From contig JAIXSQ010000012.1 in the NCBI GenBank assembly GCA_027484575.1, positions 62,001-126,000 of the forward strand: a DNA stretch of 64,000 bases, read 5' to 3'. Shown piece by piece: positions 15,773 through 24,980 of the stretch. A program made the translations under genes and the position numbers. The notes beneath the pieces are model-generated. The model was not told the DNA's origin. It worked only from the letters and a program-made list of their open reading frames with translations, and made no database searches. This stretch comes from Comamonadaceae bacterium (lineage in GTDB: Bacteria; Pseudomonadota; Gammaproteobacteria; Burkholderiales; Burkholderiaceae_C). The first letter of the stretch is position 1. Every line of letters begins with the position of its first letter.

Positions 15773-16669
15773 ATGGACCGGCTCCTTTCCATGCGCGTGT
15801 TCCGCAAGGTCGTCGACGAGGGCGGCTTCGCCGCGGCCGCACGTGCGCTCGACCTGTCGCCCGCCGTGGTCACGCGGCTGGTGGCCGACCTCGAGCGGCA
15901 CCTGGGCACGCGGCTGATCCAGCGCACCACCCGCCGGCTGGCCATCACCGAAGCCGGCGCCGCCTATGCCGAGCGCGTGCAGGCGATCCTGGCCGAGATC
16001 GACGAGGCCGAGTCCGCCCTGGCCGAAGCACAGCGCGAGCCGGGCGGCGTCCTGCGCGTGGCGGCGCAGCCGGTGTTGGCGACCCAGTTCTTCGCCCCCA
16101 TGGCTGCCGCCTTCCGGCTGCAGCACCCCGGCATCGCCTTCGACCTGCACGTGGGCCCGCCCGACGAGGGCACGATCGAAGGCCACGACCTCACGCTGCT
16201 GGTCACCCGCGCCGATTTCGACCGCGCGGTGGTGGCCCGCCACATCGCCGATGCCGACGTGCTGCTCGTCGCCTCGCCCGCCTACCTGCGCCGGCGCCCG
16301 CCGCCCACCACCCCCGCCGACCTCGCGGCCCACGACTGCCTGGTGCTGCGCACGCCAGGGGCCGCGGGCCGCCAGTGGACGCTCACCCGCGCCGGCGACC
16401 CCGCCCATGCCGAGCCCGTGCGCGTGCGCCCCGTGCTGACGGCCAACAGCAGCGAGGTGCTGCTGCAGGCGGCGATGCACGGCGCCGGCATCGCGCCCAC
16501 CACGCCGCAGCTGGCCGGCGGGTTGCTGACGGGCGGCGAACTGGTGCGGGTGCTGCCCGACTGGGTCATGGGCCGCTACACCGTGCACGCGGCGCTGCCC
16601 AGCCGCCGCTACATCCCGCGCCGGGTGCAGCTGTTCCTGGACTTCATGGCGAACTGGAACCGCGGTTGA
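15773..16669 (+). CDS. LysR-family transcriptional regulator
   Basis: 298 aa, the usual family length. The N-terminal winged HTH spans about residues 1-60 (MRVFRKVVDEGGFAAAARAL, then LSPAVVTRLVADLERHLGTRL and RTTRRLAITEAG). The remainder is the periplasmic-binding-like effector domain, ending with the VNLFLDF-like motif (RRVQLFLDFMANW) typical of the CrgA/DsdC-like subgroup. It sits next to a small divergent secreted-protein gene and has a matching operator 10 bases upstream. The effector is unknown. Confidence 0.92.
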   Translation: MDRLLSMRVFRKVVDEGGFAAAARALDLSPAVVTRLVADLERHLGTRLIQRTTRRLAITEAGAAYAERVQAILAEIDEAESALAEAQREPGGVLRVAAQPVLATQFFAPMAAAFRLQHPGIAFDLHVGPPDEGTIEGHDLTLLVTRADFDRAVVARHIADADVLLVASPAYLRRRPPPTTPADLAAHDCLVLRTPGAAGRQWTLTRAGDPAHAEPVRVRPVLTANSSEVLLQAAMHGAGIAPTTPQLAGGLLTGGELVRVLPDWVMGRYTVHAALPSRRYIPRRVQLFLDFMANWNRG

Positions 16670-16784
16670 CAGGCTGTTTCGTTCGTCCGACAGCGCATCG
16701 GCGCGGTCCTACAGCGCGCGGGCGCGGGGCCTTCCTACCCTGCGGCCGTCGTCCTTCAGGGACGCACCCGCACAGGAGGAGTCC

Positions 16785-16988
16785 ATGCACCAGTCACCGC
16801 AGCGGCAGGCCCACGCGCGCCGCGAGAAGTACATCCCGGTCGTCGATGCCGAGGACGGCGACGCGGCGCCGCGCAGCCTGCGCAGCGACCCGGTGCGCAC
16901 GCGCCGCTCGCAGTGGCTCGACGATGCGCCCCAGGCCCGCGCCGGCGGCGAGAAGGCCCGCGCGCACGGGCGTCCCGGCCGCGGCTGA
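16785..16988 (+). CDS. Small basic hypothetical protein, 67 aa
   Basis: A strong ribosome binding site (AGGAGGAG, about 5 bases before the ATG) supports translation. The sequence is polar and rich in Arg, Ala and Asp (REKYIPVVDAEDGDAAPRSL, RRSQWLDDAPQARAGG) and looks disordered. No membrane segment and no motif. It ends 37 bases before rsuA. Function unknown. Confidence 0.6.
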   Translation: MHQSPQRQAHARREKYIPVVDAEDGDAAPRSLRSDPVRTRRSQWLDDAPQARAGGEKARAHGRPGRG

Positions 16989-17025
16989 ACCACGCGCCCG
17001 GCGGGGCGGCTAGACTGCCGCCCCC

Positions 17026-17754
17026 ATGCAGCTCCAGCAGGTCCTCTACACCCAGGGTTTCGGCACCCGGCGCGTCTGCGCCGGCCTCGTGGAGCAGGGG
17101 CATGTCGCCATCGGCGGCCGCACCTGCGACGACCCGGGGGAGGACGTGCGGCCCGACGGCCTGGTGCTGACCGTGCAGGGCCGTGACTGGCCGGTGCACG
17201 AGCGGGCCTACGTGATGCTGCACAAGCCCGCCGGCCACGAATGCTCGGCCAAGCCCTCGGCCTGGCCCAGCGTGTACACGCTGCTGCCGGCGCCGCTGCG
17301 CCAGCGGCCGGTGCGCGGCGGGCAGGACGGCGTGCAGTGCGTCGGCCGGCTCGACCAGGACACCACCGGCCTGCTGCTGCTGAGCGACGACGGCGCCTTC
17401 CTGCACCGCATGGCGTCCCCCAGGAAGCACGTGCCCAAGGTCTACGAGGTGGTGACCAGGCACCCGGTGGACGAGGCCGCGCTGCAGCGGCTGCGCGACG
17501 GCGTGGTGCTGGAGGACGACCCGAAGCCCGTGCGCGCGGCCGCCTGCGAGGCCACCGGCTCGCATGCGTTGCGGCTGACGCTCACCGAAGGCAAGTACCA
17601 CCAGGTCAAGCGCATGGTGGCGGCGGTGGGCAACCGGGTGGAGGCGCTGCACCGCTCGCGCATCGGCGGGCTGTCGCTGCCCGCGGACCTGGCCCCCGGC
17701 CAGTGGCGCTGGCTGGGGCCGTCGGAGCTGGACCTGCTCAAGCCGGCGGCCTGA
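17026..17754 (+). CDS. rsuA: 16S rRNA pseudouridine synthase, RsuA family
   Basis: The enzyme converts a uridine of 16S rRNA (U516 in E. coli) to pseudouridine. The 242-aa protein has an N-terminal S4-like RNA-binding part (LYTQGFGTRRVCAGLVEQGHV) and the RsuA/RluB catalytic block with the conserved Asp in GRLDQDTTGLLLLSDDG. Downstream are the family elements KVYEV and EGKYHQVKRMVAAVGNRVEAL with HRSRIGG. The C-terminus ends in LAPGQWRWL. It is a single gene, convergent with the next. The S4 domain looks slightly diverged, but the catalytic part is intact. Confidence 0.9.
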   Translation: MQLQQVLYTQGFGTRRVCAGLVEQGHVAIGGRTCDDPGEDVRPDGLVLTVQGRDWPVHERAYVMLHKPAGHECSAKPSAWPSVYTLLPAPLRQRPVRGGQDGVQCVGRLDQDTTGLLLLSDDGAFLHRMASPRKHVPKVYEVVTRHPVDEAALQRLRDGVVLEDDPKPVRAAACEATGSHALRLTLTEGKYHQVKRMVAAVGNRVEALHRSRIGGLSLPADLAPGQWRWLGPSELDLLKPAA

Positions 17755-17761
17755 GCGCGGC

Positions 17762-18535
17762 TCAGCCCACCGTCGCCAGGAAGCGCGCGATCCGCGCGGT
17801 GACCGCGGCCGGCTGGTCCTTGTGCGGCGAGTGGCCGCAGGCCGGCACCACCTCCAGCTCGAAGCGACCGGCCGTGGGCGCGATCTCGCGCACCTGCCGC
17901 AAGCTGCCGTAGGCGTCGTCGGTGCCCTGGATGGCCAGCACCGGCGCAGTGATCTCCCGGCACTCGGGCCGGATGTCGAAGTCGCGGAAGGGCTGGCCCA
18001 GCCACACGTCGTTCCACTGCCAGAACGCGCTGTCGACGTCGGCATGGAAGCGGGCCAGCCGCTCGCGCAGCCCGCCGGCCTCGTAGGCCTGCCGCGCCTG
18101 CGCGATCGCGGCCAGCGAGACGTCCTCGACGATCACATGTGGGGCCATGACCACGCAGGCGGCCAGCGGGTGGCGGCTGGCGTGCAGCAGCGCGATGGTG
18201 CCGCCGTCGGAGTGGCCCACCAGCACCGGTGCCTGCAGCCCTTCGGCGGCCAGCAGCGCCGGCAGCACCTCGAAGGCCTCGCGGTGCATGTAGTCGGCCC
18301 CGAGCCGGCCGCTGCCGCGCACGTCGGCGATCGGGTCCGAGCCGCCGTAGCCGCGGCGCGAGTACACCAGCCCCGCACGGCCCGCCGCCGCGCACAGGGC
18401 CTGCGGCCAGTCGCGCCACATCGCCACCGAGCCCAGGCCCTCGTGCAGGAAGACCAGCGGGGCGCGGGCCGGCCCGGCCGGTGCCGCGATGCGCGCCACC
18501 TCGAGCCGCACGCCGTTGATGGAGGTCACGTCCAT
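17762..18535 (-). CDS. Alpha/beta hydrolase
   Basis: 257 aa with the alpha/beta-hydrolase fold. The oxyanion-region HEGLGS is near residue 30 and the nucleophile elbow is GHSDGG near residue 108. A late Asp lies in QGTDDAYGS and the His in GHSPHKDQP. The family includes esterases, haloperoxidases and ring-cleavage hydrolases; substrate cannot be told. It stands alone between rsuA (8 bases apart at the 3' ends) and a divergent beta-propeller gene. Confidence 0.88.
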   Translation of the reverse strand: MDVTSINGVRLEVARIAAPAGPARAPLVFLHEGLGSVAMWRDWPQALCAAAGRAGLVYSRRGYGGSDPIADVRGSGRLGADYMHREAFEVLPALLAAEGLQAPVLVGHSDGGTIALLHASRHPLAACVVMAPHVIVEDVSLAAIAQARQAYEAGGLRERLARFHADVDSAFWQWNDVWLGQPFRDFDIRPECREITAPVLAIQGTDDAYGSLRQVREIAPTAGRFELEVVPACGHSPHKDQPAAVTARIARFLATVG

Positions 18536-18601
18536 GCCGGGGATGTTACGGCAGGGGGTGGGTGCGGCCGACTACACTCGCGGGCTGCCCAGGAAGTCCC
18601 C

Positions 18602-19639
18602 GTGATCCTTACGTTCCGTCGTTTCTGCCTGGCGGCGCTGCTGGCGTGCACCGCCGCCGGCGCTGCCGCCCAGGCCGCCGCCCCTGCAGCCCCCCCGGCC
18701 GCTGCCGCCCCCGCCCCGGCGGCCCGTTCCGCCCCTGCCCCGGTCTTCGTGCTGAACTCGCTCGACGCCAACGTCAGCGTGGTCGACCCCGTGACGTGGA
18801 AGGAACTGCGCCGCCTGCCCACGGGCAAGGAGCCGCACCACCTGTACATGACGCCGGACGAGAAGTCGATCATCGTGGCCAACGCGCTGTCGGACTCGCT
18901 GACCTTCATCGATCCGCGCACGGCCGAGGTGCAGCGCGTGGTGCGCGGCATCCTCGATCCGTACCACCTGCGCTTCTCGCCCGACATGAAGTGGTTCGTC
19001 ACCGCGGCGAACCGGCTGAACCACGTGGACGTGTACCGCTGGAGCGGCAGCGAGTTGCAGCTGGCCGCGCGCATCCCCACCGGCAAGACGCCCAGCCACA
19101 TCTGGATCGACAGCCGCAGCACCACGGCCTACGTGACCATGCAGGACAGCGACGAGCTCGTGGCCATCGACCTGGCCACGCAGCAGGTGCGCTGGCGCAC
19201 GAAGACCGGCCCGACCCCCGCCGACATCTATGGCCTGGCCGACGACCGCACGCTGCTGGTGGGCCTGACCGGCGGCGACAGCGTCGAGGTGTTCGACGTC
19301 TCCGGTCCGCAGCCCCGCGCGGTGCGGCGCATCAAGACCGGCGACGGCGCGCACGCCTTCCGCGCCGCCGGTGACAAGCGCCACGTCTACCTGAGCAACC
19401 GGGTGGCCAACACGATCAGCAAGATCGACCTGCAGACCCTCGAGGTCGTCGCCACGCTGCCGGCGCCCGGCGGTCCCGACTGCATGGAGGTGGCCGCCGG
19501 CGGCAAGCTGCTGATGGTCACCTCGCGCTGGTCGCGCAGGCTGACCCTGATCGACACCGAGACGCGCCAGGTGGTGCGGCAGGTGCCGGTGGGCAAGTCT
19601 CCCCATGGCGTCTGGACCCTGGACCACGCAGCGCGCTGA
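18602..19639 (+). CDS. YncE-like periplasmic beta-propeller protein
   Basis: A GTG start at 18602 follows AGGAA by 6 bases. The 345-aa protein has a Sec signal (FCLAALLACTAAGAAAQA), an Ala/Pro spacer, and then about six blades of about 40 residues with the YVTN-type pattern (VFVLNSLDANVSVVDPVTWK, IIVANALSDSLTFIDPRTAEV, HVYLSNRVANTISKIDLQTLEV). The ligand is unknown; related proteins bind DNA or metals, or act as scaffolds. Its 3' end overlaps the deacetylase gene by 35 bases, so both are probably co-expressed. Confidence 0.85.
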   Translation: MILTFRRFCLAALLACTAAGAAAQAAAPAAPPAAAAPAPAARSAPAPVFVLNSLDANVSVVDPVTWKELRRLPTGKEPHHLYMTPDEKSIIVANALSDSLTFIDPRTAEVQRVVRGILDPYHLRFSPDMKWFVTAANRLNHVDVYRWSGSELQLAARIPTGKTPSHIWIDSRSTTAYVTMQDSDELVAIDLATQQVRWRTKTGPTPADIYGLADDRTLLVGLTGGDSVEVFDVSGPQPRAVRRIKTGDGAHAFRAAGDKRHVYLSNRVANTISKIDLQTLEVVATLPAPGGPDCMEVAAGGKLLMVTSRWSRRLTLIDTETRQVVRQVPVGKSPHGVWTLDHAAR

Positions 19640-20453
19640 GCGGCGCGCCACGCTGGCGGCGCTCGCCGCCCTGGCCGGTGCGGCCGGCCTGGGGCTCGCC
19701 GCCCCCGCCCGCGCCCAGGCACCCGCCTGCGGCAAGCCGGTCTACCTGACCTTCGACACCGGCCACATGGGCGTGGCCCCGCTGGTGGCCGACGTGCTGC
19801 GCCGCCACGACGTGCGCGTGACCTTCTTCGCCGCGCACGAGCGCACCCAGGAGGGCGACGGCAGCCTCGGCAGCCATTGGGCGCCCTGGTGGAAGGCGCG
19901 TGCCGCCGAAGGGCATGCCTTCGGCTCGCACACCCACGACCACACCTACTGGCGGGCCGACCTGCCCGGCGGGCGCTTCCGCGTGCGCGACTCGGCCGGC
20001 CCGCGCGCCGGCGTCGACCGCGAACTCGACGCGGCGGGCTACTGCGCCGAGATCGCCCGGGCGGCCGGGCGGCTGCGCGAGGTCACGGGCGTGGCGCCGC
20101 TGCCGCTGTTCCGCGCCCCGGGCGGTCGCACCTCGCCGGCCCTGCTCGAGGCCGCGCGCGCCTGCGGCTGGGCGCACGTGGGCTGGGCGCCGGCGGGCTT
20201 CCTGGGCGACGAGCTGCCCAGCGAGCGCGTGTCCAACGCTGCCCTGCTGGCGCAGGCGCTGCGCGGCATCCGCAGCGGCGACATCCTGATGGCGCACCTG
20301 GGCATCTGGTCGCGCAAGGAACCCTGGGCGCCGGCCGTGCTCGAACCGCTGCTGCTGGGCCTGAAGGAGCGGGGTTTCTGCTTCCGCACGCTGGCCGAGC
20401 ATCCGCAGTACGCGGCGCACGTCGCGCGCCAGGGCAGGGCAGGCAGGACATGA
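19605..20453 (+). CDS. Exported polysaccharide deacetylase (NodB-type)
   Basis: 282 aa. A twin-Arg plus hydrophobic leader (RRATLAALAALAGAAGLGLA) indicates export. NodB motifs: 1 LTFDTG (usual TFDDG, one Asp replaced by Thr), 2 HTHDH, 3 RAPGGR. It would hydrolyse N- or O-acetyl groups from cell-wall or capsule glycans using a metal bound by Asp-His-His. The TFDTG change keeps the first Asp and alters the second, metal-ligand position, so activity may be modified. It overlaps both neighbours (35 and 4 bases). Confidence 0.87.
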   Translation: MASGPWTTQRAERRATLAALAALAGAAGLGLAAPARAQAPACGKPVYLTFDTGHMGVAPLVADVLRRHDVRVTFFAAHERTQEGDGSLGSHWAPWWKARAAEGHAFGSHTHDHTYWRADLPGGRFRVRDSAGPRAGVDRELDAAGYCAEIARAAGRLREVTGVAPLPLFRAPGGRTSPALLEAARACGWAHVGWAPAGFLGDELPSERVSNAALLAQALRGIRSGDILMAHLGIWSRKEPWAPAVLEPLLLGLKERGFCFRTLAEHPQYAAHVARQGRAGRT

Positions 20454-21403
20454 ACTGGATCGAGGAGAGTTTCGGGCTGGCGCAGCAGTGGCTGTACGAG
20501 GCCGCCGTGCAGCCGCTGCTGTACGCCCTGGGCCTGGGCAACCTGCTCGAGGACGGCTACGACGCCACCGGCTGGCTGCTGGTGGGCCTGGTGCAGATCG
20601 CGCTGATGCTGCTGGTCATCGCGCCGCTGCAGCGCTGGCGCCCGGTCGAGCCGGTGACCGACCGCGCGGCCATCCGCACCGACATCGTCTACACGCTGGT
20701 CCACCGCCTGGGCCTGTTCCGCGTCGGCCTGTTCTTCGCGGTGCAGCCGCTGTTCGATGCGCTGTTCGGCCGGCTGGCCACGGCCGGCTTCGGCGGCTGG
20801 CAGCTCGACCAGCTGTGGCCCGGCGTCACCGACCAGGCGCTCGCGAGCTTCGTGCTGTACCTGCTGGCCTTCGACGTCGCCGACTACTGGATCCACCGCG
20901 GCCAGCACGGCTGGCGCTGGTGGTGGAGCCTGCACGCGCTGCACCATGCGCAGCGGCAGATGACCATGTGGAGCGACAACCGCAACCACCTGCTCGACGA
21001 CCTGCTGCGCGACAGCCTGCTGGTGCTGCTGGGCCACGCGATCGGCGTCGCCCCGGGCCAGTTCGTCGCGATCGTGGCGCTCACGCAGTTGTCCGAGAGC
21101 TTCCACCACGCCAACCTGCGGCTGTGGTTCGGCCGCGTGGGCGAGCGCCTGTGGGTCAGCCCGCGCTTCCACCGGCTGCACCACGCGGTGGGCCTCGGGC
21201 ACGAAAGCCGTGGGAAGGCCTTGGGCGGCCACAACTTCGGCGTGCTGCTGCCCTGGTGGGACATGCTGTTCGGCACCGCCAACTTCGAGCGCCGCTTCGA
21301 TCCCACCGGCATCCGCGACCAGGTCGAGCAGGGGCGCGACTACGGTCGCGGCTTCTGGGCCCAGCAATGGCTGGGCCTCAAGCGGCTGGCCGGGCGCGGC
21401 TGA
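20450..21403 (+). CDS. Sterol desaturase/fatty acid hydroxylase family membrane protein
   Basis: 317 aa integral membrane di-iron enzyme. His-box motifs: HRGQH, HALHH with a following NRNH, FHHAN, and FHRLHH. About four membrane segments flank them (WLLVGLVQIALMLLVIAPL, ALASFVLYLLAFDVADYWI). The ATG overlaps the deacetylase stop (ATGA). Members hydroxylate or desaturate lipids; the bacterial substrate is unknown here. Linkage with a deacetylase suggests an envelope-modification operon, but that is inference. Confidence 0.9.
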   Translation: MNWIEESFGLAQQWLYEAAVQPLLYALGLGNLLEDGYDATGWLLVGLVQIALMLLVIAPLQRWRPVEPVTDRAAIRTDIVYTLVHRLGLFRVGLFFAVQPLFDALFGRLATAGFGGWQLDQLWPGVTDQALASFVLYLLAFDVADYWIHRGQHGWRWWWSLHALHHAQRQMTMWSDNRNHLLDDLLRDSLLVLLGHAIGVAPGQFVAIVALTQLSESFHHANLRLWFGRVGERLWVSPRFHRLHHAVGLGHESRGKALGGHNFGVLLPWWDMLFGTANFERRFDPTGIRDQVEQGRDYGRGFWAQQWLGLKRLAGRG

Positions 21404-21429
21404 GTCCCGCGCCGCTATCCTGCGGCCCC

Positions 21430-22320
21430 ATGCGACTGGTCCTCGATGCCTTCTGGCGCGCTGCCGCCTACTGCCTGCACCCGCGCGTGATCGCGCTGTC
21501 GCTGCTGCCGCTGGCGCTCACCGTGGCCCTGGCCGTGGGCGCTGGCTGGCTGTGGTGGGACGCCGCCATCGACGGCGTGTTCAGGTTCCTGGAGGACCAG
21601 GCGCTGTTCGCCCGCGTGGGCGCGTGGATGCAGGGGCTGGGCCTGGGCAACCTGCGCACGGTGGTGGCACCGCTGGCGGTGGTGCTGCTGGCCACGCCGG
21701 TCATCGTCGTCGTGTCGCTGCTGGCCGTCGGCCTGCTGATGGCGCCGGCCATCGTGGCCCTGGTGGCGCAGCGCCGCTTCCCCGCGCTGGAGCGCCGCGA
21801 AGGCGCCTCGGTGCTGGCCAGCGTGGCCTGGTCGCTCGCCTCCACGCTGGTGGCCCTCGTGGCGTTGGTGCTCACCTTGCCGCTGTGGCTGGTGCCGCCG
21901 ATGGCGCTGCTGCTGCCGCCGCTGATCTGGGGCTGGCTCACCTACCGCGTGATGGCCTTCGATGCGCTGGCCGCGCACGCGAGCCGCGAGGAGCGGCGCG
22001 CCGTGCTGCGGCGGCACCGCCTGCCGCTGCTGGCCATCGGCATCACCAGCGGGCTGCTGGGGGCCGCGCCCAGCCTGCTGTGGGCGTCGGTGGCGCTGTT
22101 CGCCGTCGCCTTCGTGATCCTGGTGCCCCTGGCGGTGTGGATCTACACGCTGGTGTTCGCGTTCTCCTCGCTCTGGTTCGCGCACTACGCGCTGGCCGCG
22201 CTCGAGTCGCTGCGGCGCGAACGCAGCGACGGGCCCATGGCCACCCCCAACGCAAGCCCGAGCGCGCCGGTCATGCCGCCGCCGCGGCTAGCATCGCGGG
22301 ATGAGCAGCACACGCCCTGA
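21430..22320 (+). CDS. EI24/CysZ-like multi-pass membrane protein
   Basis: 296 aa with long hydrophobic segments (RVIALSLLPLALTVALAVGA, VVVLLATPVIVVVSLLAVGL, LVALVLTLPLWLVPPMALLL, LAVWIYTLVFAFSSLW) and the YCLHPRVI N-terminus typical of EI24 proteins, the family that includes the sulfate transporter CysZ. The polar C-terminal tail is extra and overlaps the next gene by 20 bases. Located 26 bases after the desaturase gene. Sulfate import is possible but not supported by neighbours. Confidence 0.8.
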   Translation: MRLVLDAFWRAAAYCLHPRVIALSLLPLALTVALAVGAGWLWWDAAIDGVFRFLEDQALFARVGAWMQGLGLGNLRTVVAPLAVVLLATPVIVVVSLLAVGLLMAPAIVALVAQRRFPALERREGASVLASVAWSLASTLVALVALVLTLPLWLVPPMALLLPPLIWGWLTYRVMAFDALAAHASREERRAVLRRHRLPLLAIGITSGLLGAAPSLLWASVALFAVAFVILVPLAVWIYTLVFAFSSLWFAHYALAALESLRRERSDGPMATPNASPSAPVMPPPRLASRDEQHTP

Positions 22321-23116
22321 ATTCGGCCTGGTCATCGTCGGCGACGAGATCCTCTCCGGCAAACGCGCCGACAAGCACATGGCCAAGGTCATCGAACTGC
22401 TGGGCGCCCGCGGCCTGCAGCTGGACTGGGCCGACTACGTGGGCGACAGCCCGCAACGCATCACCGCCACCCTGCGGCGCGCCTTCGAGGCTGGCGCGGT
22501 CGTTTTCTCCTGCGGCGGCATCGGTGCCACGCCCGACGACCACACGCGCCAGTGCGCGGCCGCCGCCCTGGGCGTGCCGCTGGCCCTGCATCCCGAGGCC
22601 GAGCGCCTGATCCGCGAGCGCATGCAGGACGTCGCACGCGAGCAGGGCCTGCCCTACGAGCCCGACCGGCCCGACAACGTGCACCGCCTGAACATGGGCG
22701 TGTTCCCCCAGGGCGCGACGATCATCCCCAACCCGTACAACAAGATCCCGGGCTTCAGCTGCGGCGACGTGCACTTCGTGCCCGGCTTCCCGGTCATGGC
22801 CTGGCCGATGGTCGAATGGGTGCTCGACACCCGCTACGCCCACCTGTTCCGCCGCGGCGCCTACGTCGAGAAGTCGGTGATCGTCTACGGCGCGATGGAG
22901 GCCTCGCTCACGCCGCTGATGGAGCGGATCGAGGCCGCCCACCCGCAGGTCAAGGTGTTCAGCCTGCCCAGCGTCGACCACCCGCAGCACGGCCGCCACA
23001 TCGACCTGGGCGTCAAGGGCGAGCCGGCCGCGGTCGAGCCGGCCTATGCCGACCTGCTGGACGGGCTGCGCTCGTTCCAGCTGCAGCTCGGCCCCGAATT
23101 GGTGCGGAATACCTGA
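22301..23116 (+). CDS. CinA N-terminal / MoaB-like domain protein
   Basis: 271 aa with the molybdopterin-binding-like domain of Cin[14 protein letters not shown] near residue 13 and [13 protein letters not shown] near 72. It lacks the C-terminal nicotinamide-mononucleotide deamidase domain of full-length CinA. The family's stand-alone form is often annotated as competence/damage-inducible protein A or a nucleotide pyrophosphatase-like protein. Co-directional and overlapping with the EI24 gene. Confidence 0.85.
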   Translation: MSSTRPEFGLVIVGDEILSGKRADKHMAKVIELLGARGLQLDWADYVGDSPQRITATLRRAFEAGAVVFSCGGIGATPDDHTRQCAAAALGVPLALHPEAERLIRERMQDVAREQGLPYEPDRPDNVHRLNMGVFPQGATIIPNPYNKIPGFSCGDVHFVPGFPVMAWPMVEWVLDTRYAHLFRRGAYVEKSVIVYGAMEASLTPLMERIEAAHPQVKVFSLPSVDHPQHGRHIDLGVKGEPAAVEPAYADLLDGLRSFQLQLGPELVRNT

Positions 23117-23117
23117 C

Positions 23118-23159
23118 GCACCGAGTTGGCGCATCGGCGGTATGCACCGTCGCGGTGCT
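23118..23159. promoter_or_regulatory. Two NtrC binding sites upstream of glnA
   Basis: The site TGCACC GTCGC GGTGCT at 23143-23159 matches the NtrC consensus (GCACC-N5-GGTGC) perfectly. A second, GCACC GAGTT GGCGC at 23118-23132, has one mismatch. They lie about 140 and 166 bases before the predicted transcription start, the enhancer-like placement known for glnA in enterics. Confidence 0.75.
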
Positions 23160-23264
23160 CCGCTCATCGGCCGGCCGGCGCGCTGCAGTCCGGAAACCAG
23201 CCCGACATCGCGCACAATCGGCGGGTTTTGCCGCCGCGCTGGGGCTGGCCCGATGCACCAGCTT

Positions 23265-23280
23265 TGGCACAGAACCTGCA
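23265..23280 (+). promoter_or_regulatory. Sigma-54 (RpoN) promoter of glnA
   Basis: TGGCACAGAACCTGCA fits the -24/-12 consensus TGGCACR-N4-YTGCW at every defined base; GG and GC are exactly 12 apart. It sits 51 bases before the glnA ATG. With the NtrC sites upstream it makes glnA nitrogen-regulated by the NtrBC pair encoded just downstream. Confidence 0.85.
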
Positions 23281-23330
23281 AGCCCTGCGGCACCAAGTTT
23301 CAACCACCCCATCCAACTGGAGATTCCCTG

Positions 23331-24749
23331 ATGGCAGCCAAGACCGTCGCCGACGTGATGAAGATGGTGAAGGAGAACGAAGTCAAGTTCGTCGACTTCC
23401 GCTTCTCCGACACCCGTGGCAAGGAGCAGCACGTCACCGTGCCCGTGTCCCACTTCGACGAGGACAAGTTCACGTCCGGCCATGCGTTCGACGGCTCGTC
23501 GATTGCCGGCTGGAAGGGCATCGAGGCGTCCGACATGCTGCTGATGCCGGACCCCGACACGGCCAACATCGACCCGTTCTTCGAAGAGACCACCCTCATC
23601 CTCACCTGCGACGTGCTGGAGCCGGGTGACGGCAAGTCCTACGACCGCGACCCCCGCTCGATCGCCAAGCGCGCCGAGGCCTACCTGAAGGCCAGCGGCC
23701 TGGGCGACACCGCGTACTTCGGACCCGAGCCCGAGTTCTTCATCTTCGACGACGTGCGCTGGGGCGCCGACATGTCCGGCTCGTTCGTCAAGATCGACGA
23801 GTACGAAGCCCCCTGGAATACCGGCAAGCAGATCGAAGGCGGCAACAAGGGCCACCGTCCCACGGTCAAGGGCGGCTACTTCCCCGTGCCCCCGGTGGAC
23901 AGCACCCAGGACATGCGCGCCGAGATGTCCCTGATCCTCGAGTCGCTGGGCATCCCGGTCGAGGTGTTCCACCACGAGGTGGCGGGCGCCGGCCAGAACG
24001 AGATCGGCACCAAGTTCAACACGCTGGTGCGCCGTGCCGACTGGACCATCCTGCAGAAGTACGTGATCCAGAACGTGGCCAACGCCTACGGCAAGACCGC
24101 CACCTTCATGCCCAAGCCCCTGGTGGGCGACAACGGCTCGGGCATGCACGTGCACCAGTCGGTGTGGAAGGACGGCAAGAACCTGTTCGCCGGCGACGGC
24201 TACGGCGGCCTGTCCGAGTTCGCGCTGTACTACATCGGCGGCATCATCAAGCACGCCCGCGCGCTCAACGCCATCACCAACCCCGGCACCAACAGCTACA
24301 AGCGCCTGGTCCCCGGCTTCGAAGCCCCGGTCAAGCTGGCCTACTCGGCCCGCAACCGCTCGGCCTCCATCCGCATCCCGTTCGTGTCCAACCCGAAGGG
24401 CCGCCGCATCGAGGCGCGCTTCCCGGACCCGCTGATGAACCCGTACCTGGGCTTCGCTGCGCTGCTGATGGCCGGCCTGGACGGCGTCGAGAACAAGATC
24501 CACCCGGGCGAGGCCGCCACCAAGGACCTGTACCACCTGCCGCCGGAAGAGGACGCGAAGATCCCGACCGTCTGCCACAGCCTGGACCAGGCCCTGGAGT
24601 ACCTGGACAAGGACCGCGCGTTCCTGACCAAGGGTGGCGTGTTCACCGACTCGATGATCGATGCCTACATCGAGCTGAAGATGCAGGAAGTCACCCGCTT
24701 CCGCATGACCACGCACCCGATCGAGTTCGACATGTACTACAGCCTGTAA
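23331..24749 (+). CDS. glnA: Glutamine synthetase type I
   Basis: 472 aa, the normal length for GSI. It makes glutamine from glutamate, ammonia and ATP. Seen motifs: FDGSSIAGW, the metal and substrate motif FFHDEV-like [16 protein letters not shown], the ATP-binding [21 protein letters not shown], and the adenylylation-loop Tyr in LYHLPPEE. A sigma-54 promoter and NtrC sites lie upstream and a strong terminator follows, so it is its own transcript, next to ntrBC. Confidence 0.97.
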   Translation: MAAKTVADVMKMVKENEVKFVDFRFSDTRGKEQHVTVPVSHFDEDKFTSGHAFDGSSIAGWKGIEASDMLLMPDPDTANIDPFFEETTLILTCDVLEPGDGKSYDRDPRSIAKRAEAYLKASGLGDTAYFGPEPEFFIFDDVRWGADMSGSFVKIDEYEAPWNTGKQIEGGNKGHRPTVKGGYFPVPPVDSTQDMRAEMSLILESLGIPVEVFHHEVAGAGQNEIGTKFNTLVRRADWTILQKYVIQNVANAYGKTATFMPKPLVGDNGSGMHVHQSVWKDGKNLFAGDGYGGLSEFALYYIGGIIKHARALNAITNPGTNSYKRLVPGFEAPVKLAYSARNRSASIRIPFVSNPKGRRIEARFPDPLMNPYLGFAALLMAGLDGVENKIHPGEAATKDLYHLPPEEDAKIPTVCHSLDQALEYLDKDRAFLTKGGVFTDSMIDAYIELKMQEVTRFRMTTHPIEFDMYYSL

Positions 24750-24792
24750 GACGCCCGGCCGGGTCCGCCCGGCTGGTCGCCCGAACGGCACG

Positions 24793-24824
24793 AAGGGACG
24801 GCAGGCGCCGTCCCTTTCCTTTTT
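24793..24824 (+). terminator. Rho-independent terminator of glnA
   Basis: Perfect 10-bp stem AAGGGACGGC / GCCGTCCCTT with a 4-base loop, followed by TCCTTTTT. It separates glnA from the downstream gene and ntrBC. Confidence 0.85.
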
Positions 24825-24906
24825 GGCGGCCCTGTTCCCTGCCGGCCACAGGCGCGTCGGCCGACCGTGCCAACGGGCGTTTTTCCTTTGGGAATCAACG
24901 CCTTGC

Positions 24907-24935
24907 TTGGACTTTCTGATCAGTTCCGCCATACT
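24907..24935 (+). promoter_or_regulatory. Possible sigma-70 promoter for the ntrBC unit
   Basis: TTGGAC at 24907-24912 and CATACT at 24930-24935 are 17 bases apart, located 45 bases before the ATG at 24981. Matches to the consensus boxes are partial, so this is a candidate only. Confidence 0.35.
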
Positions 24936-24980
24936 GGCGGGCCGTCCTGAGCCACCCTCCCGGTGCAAGGAGCACGTTCC

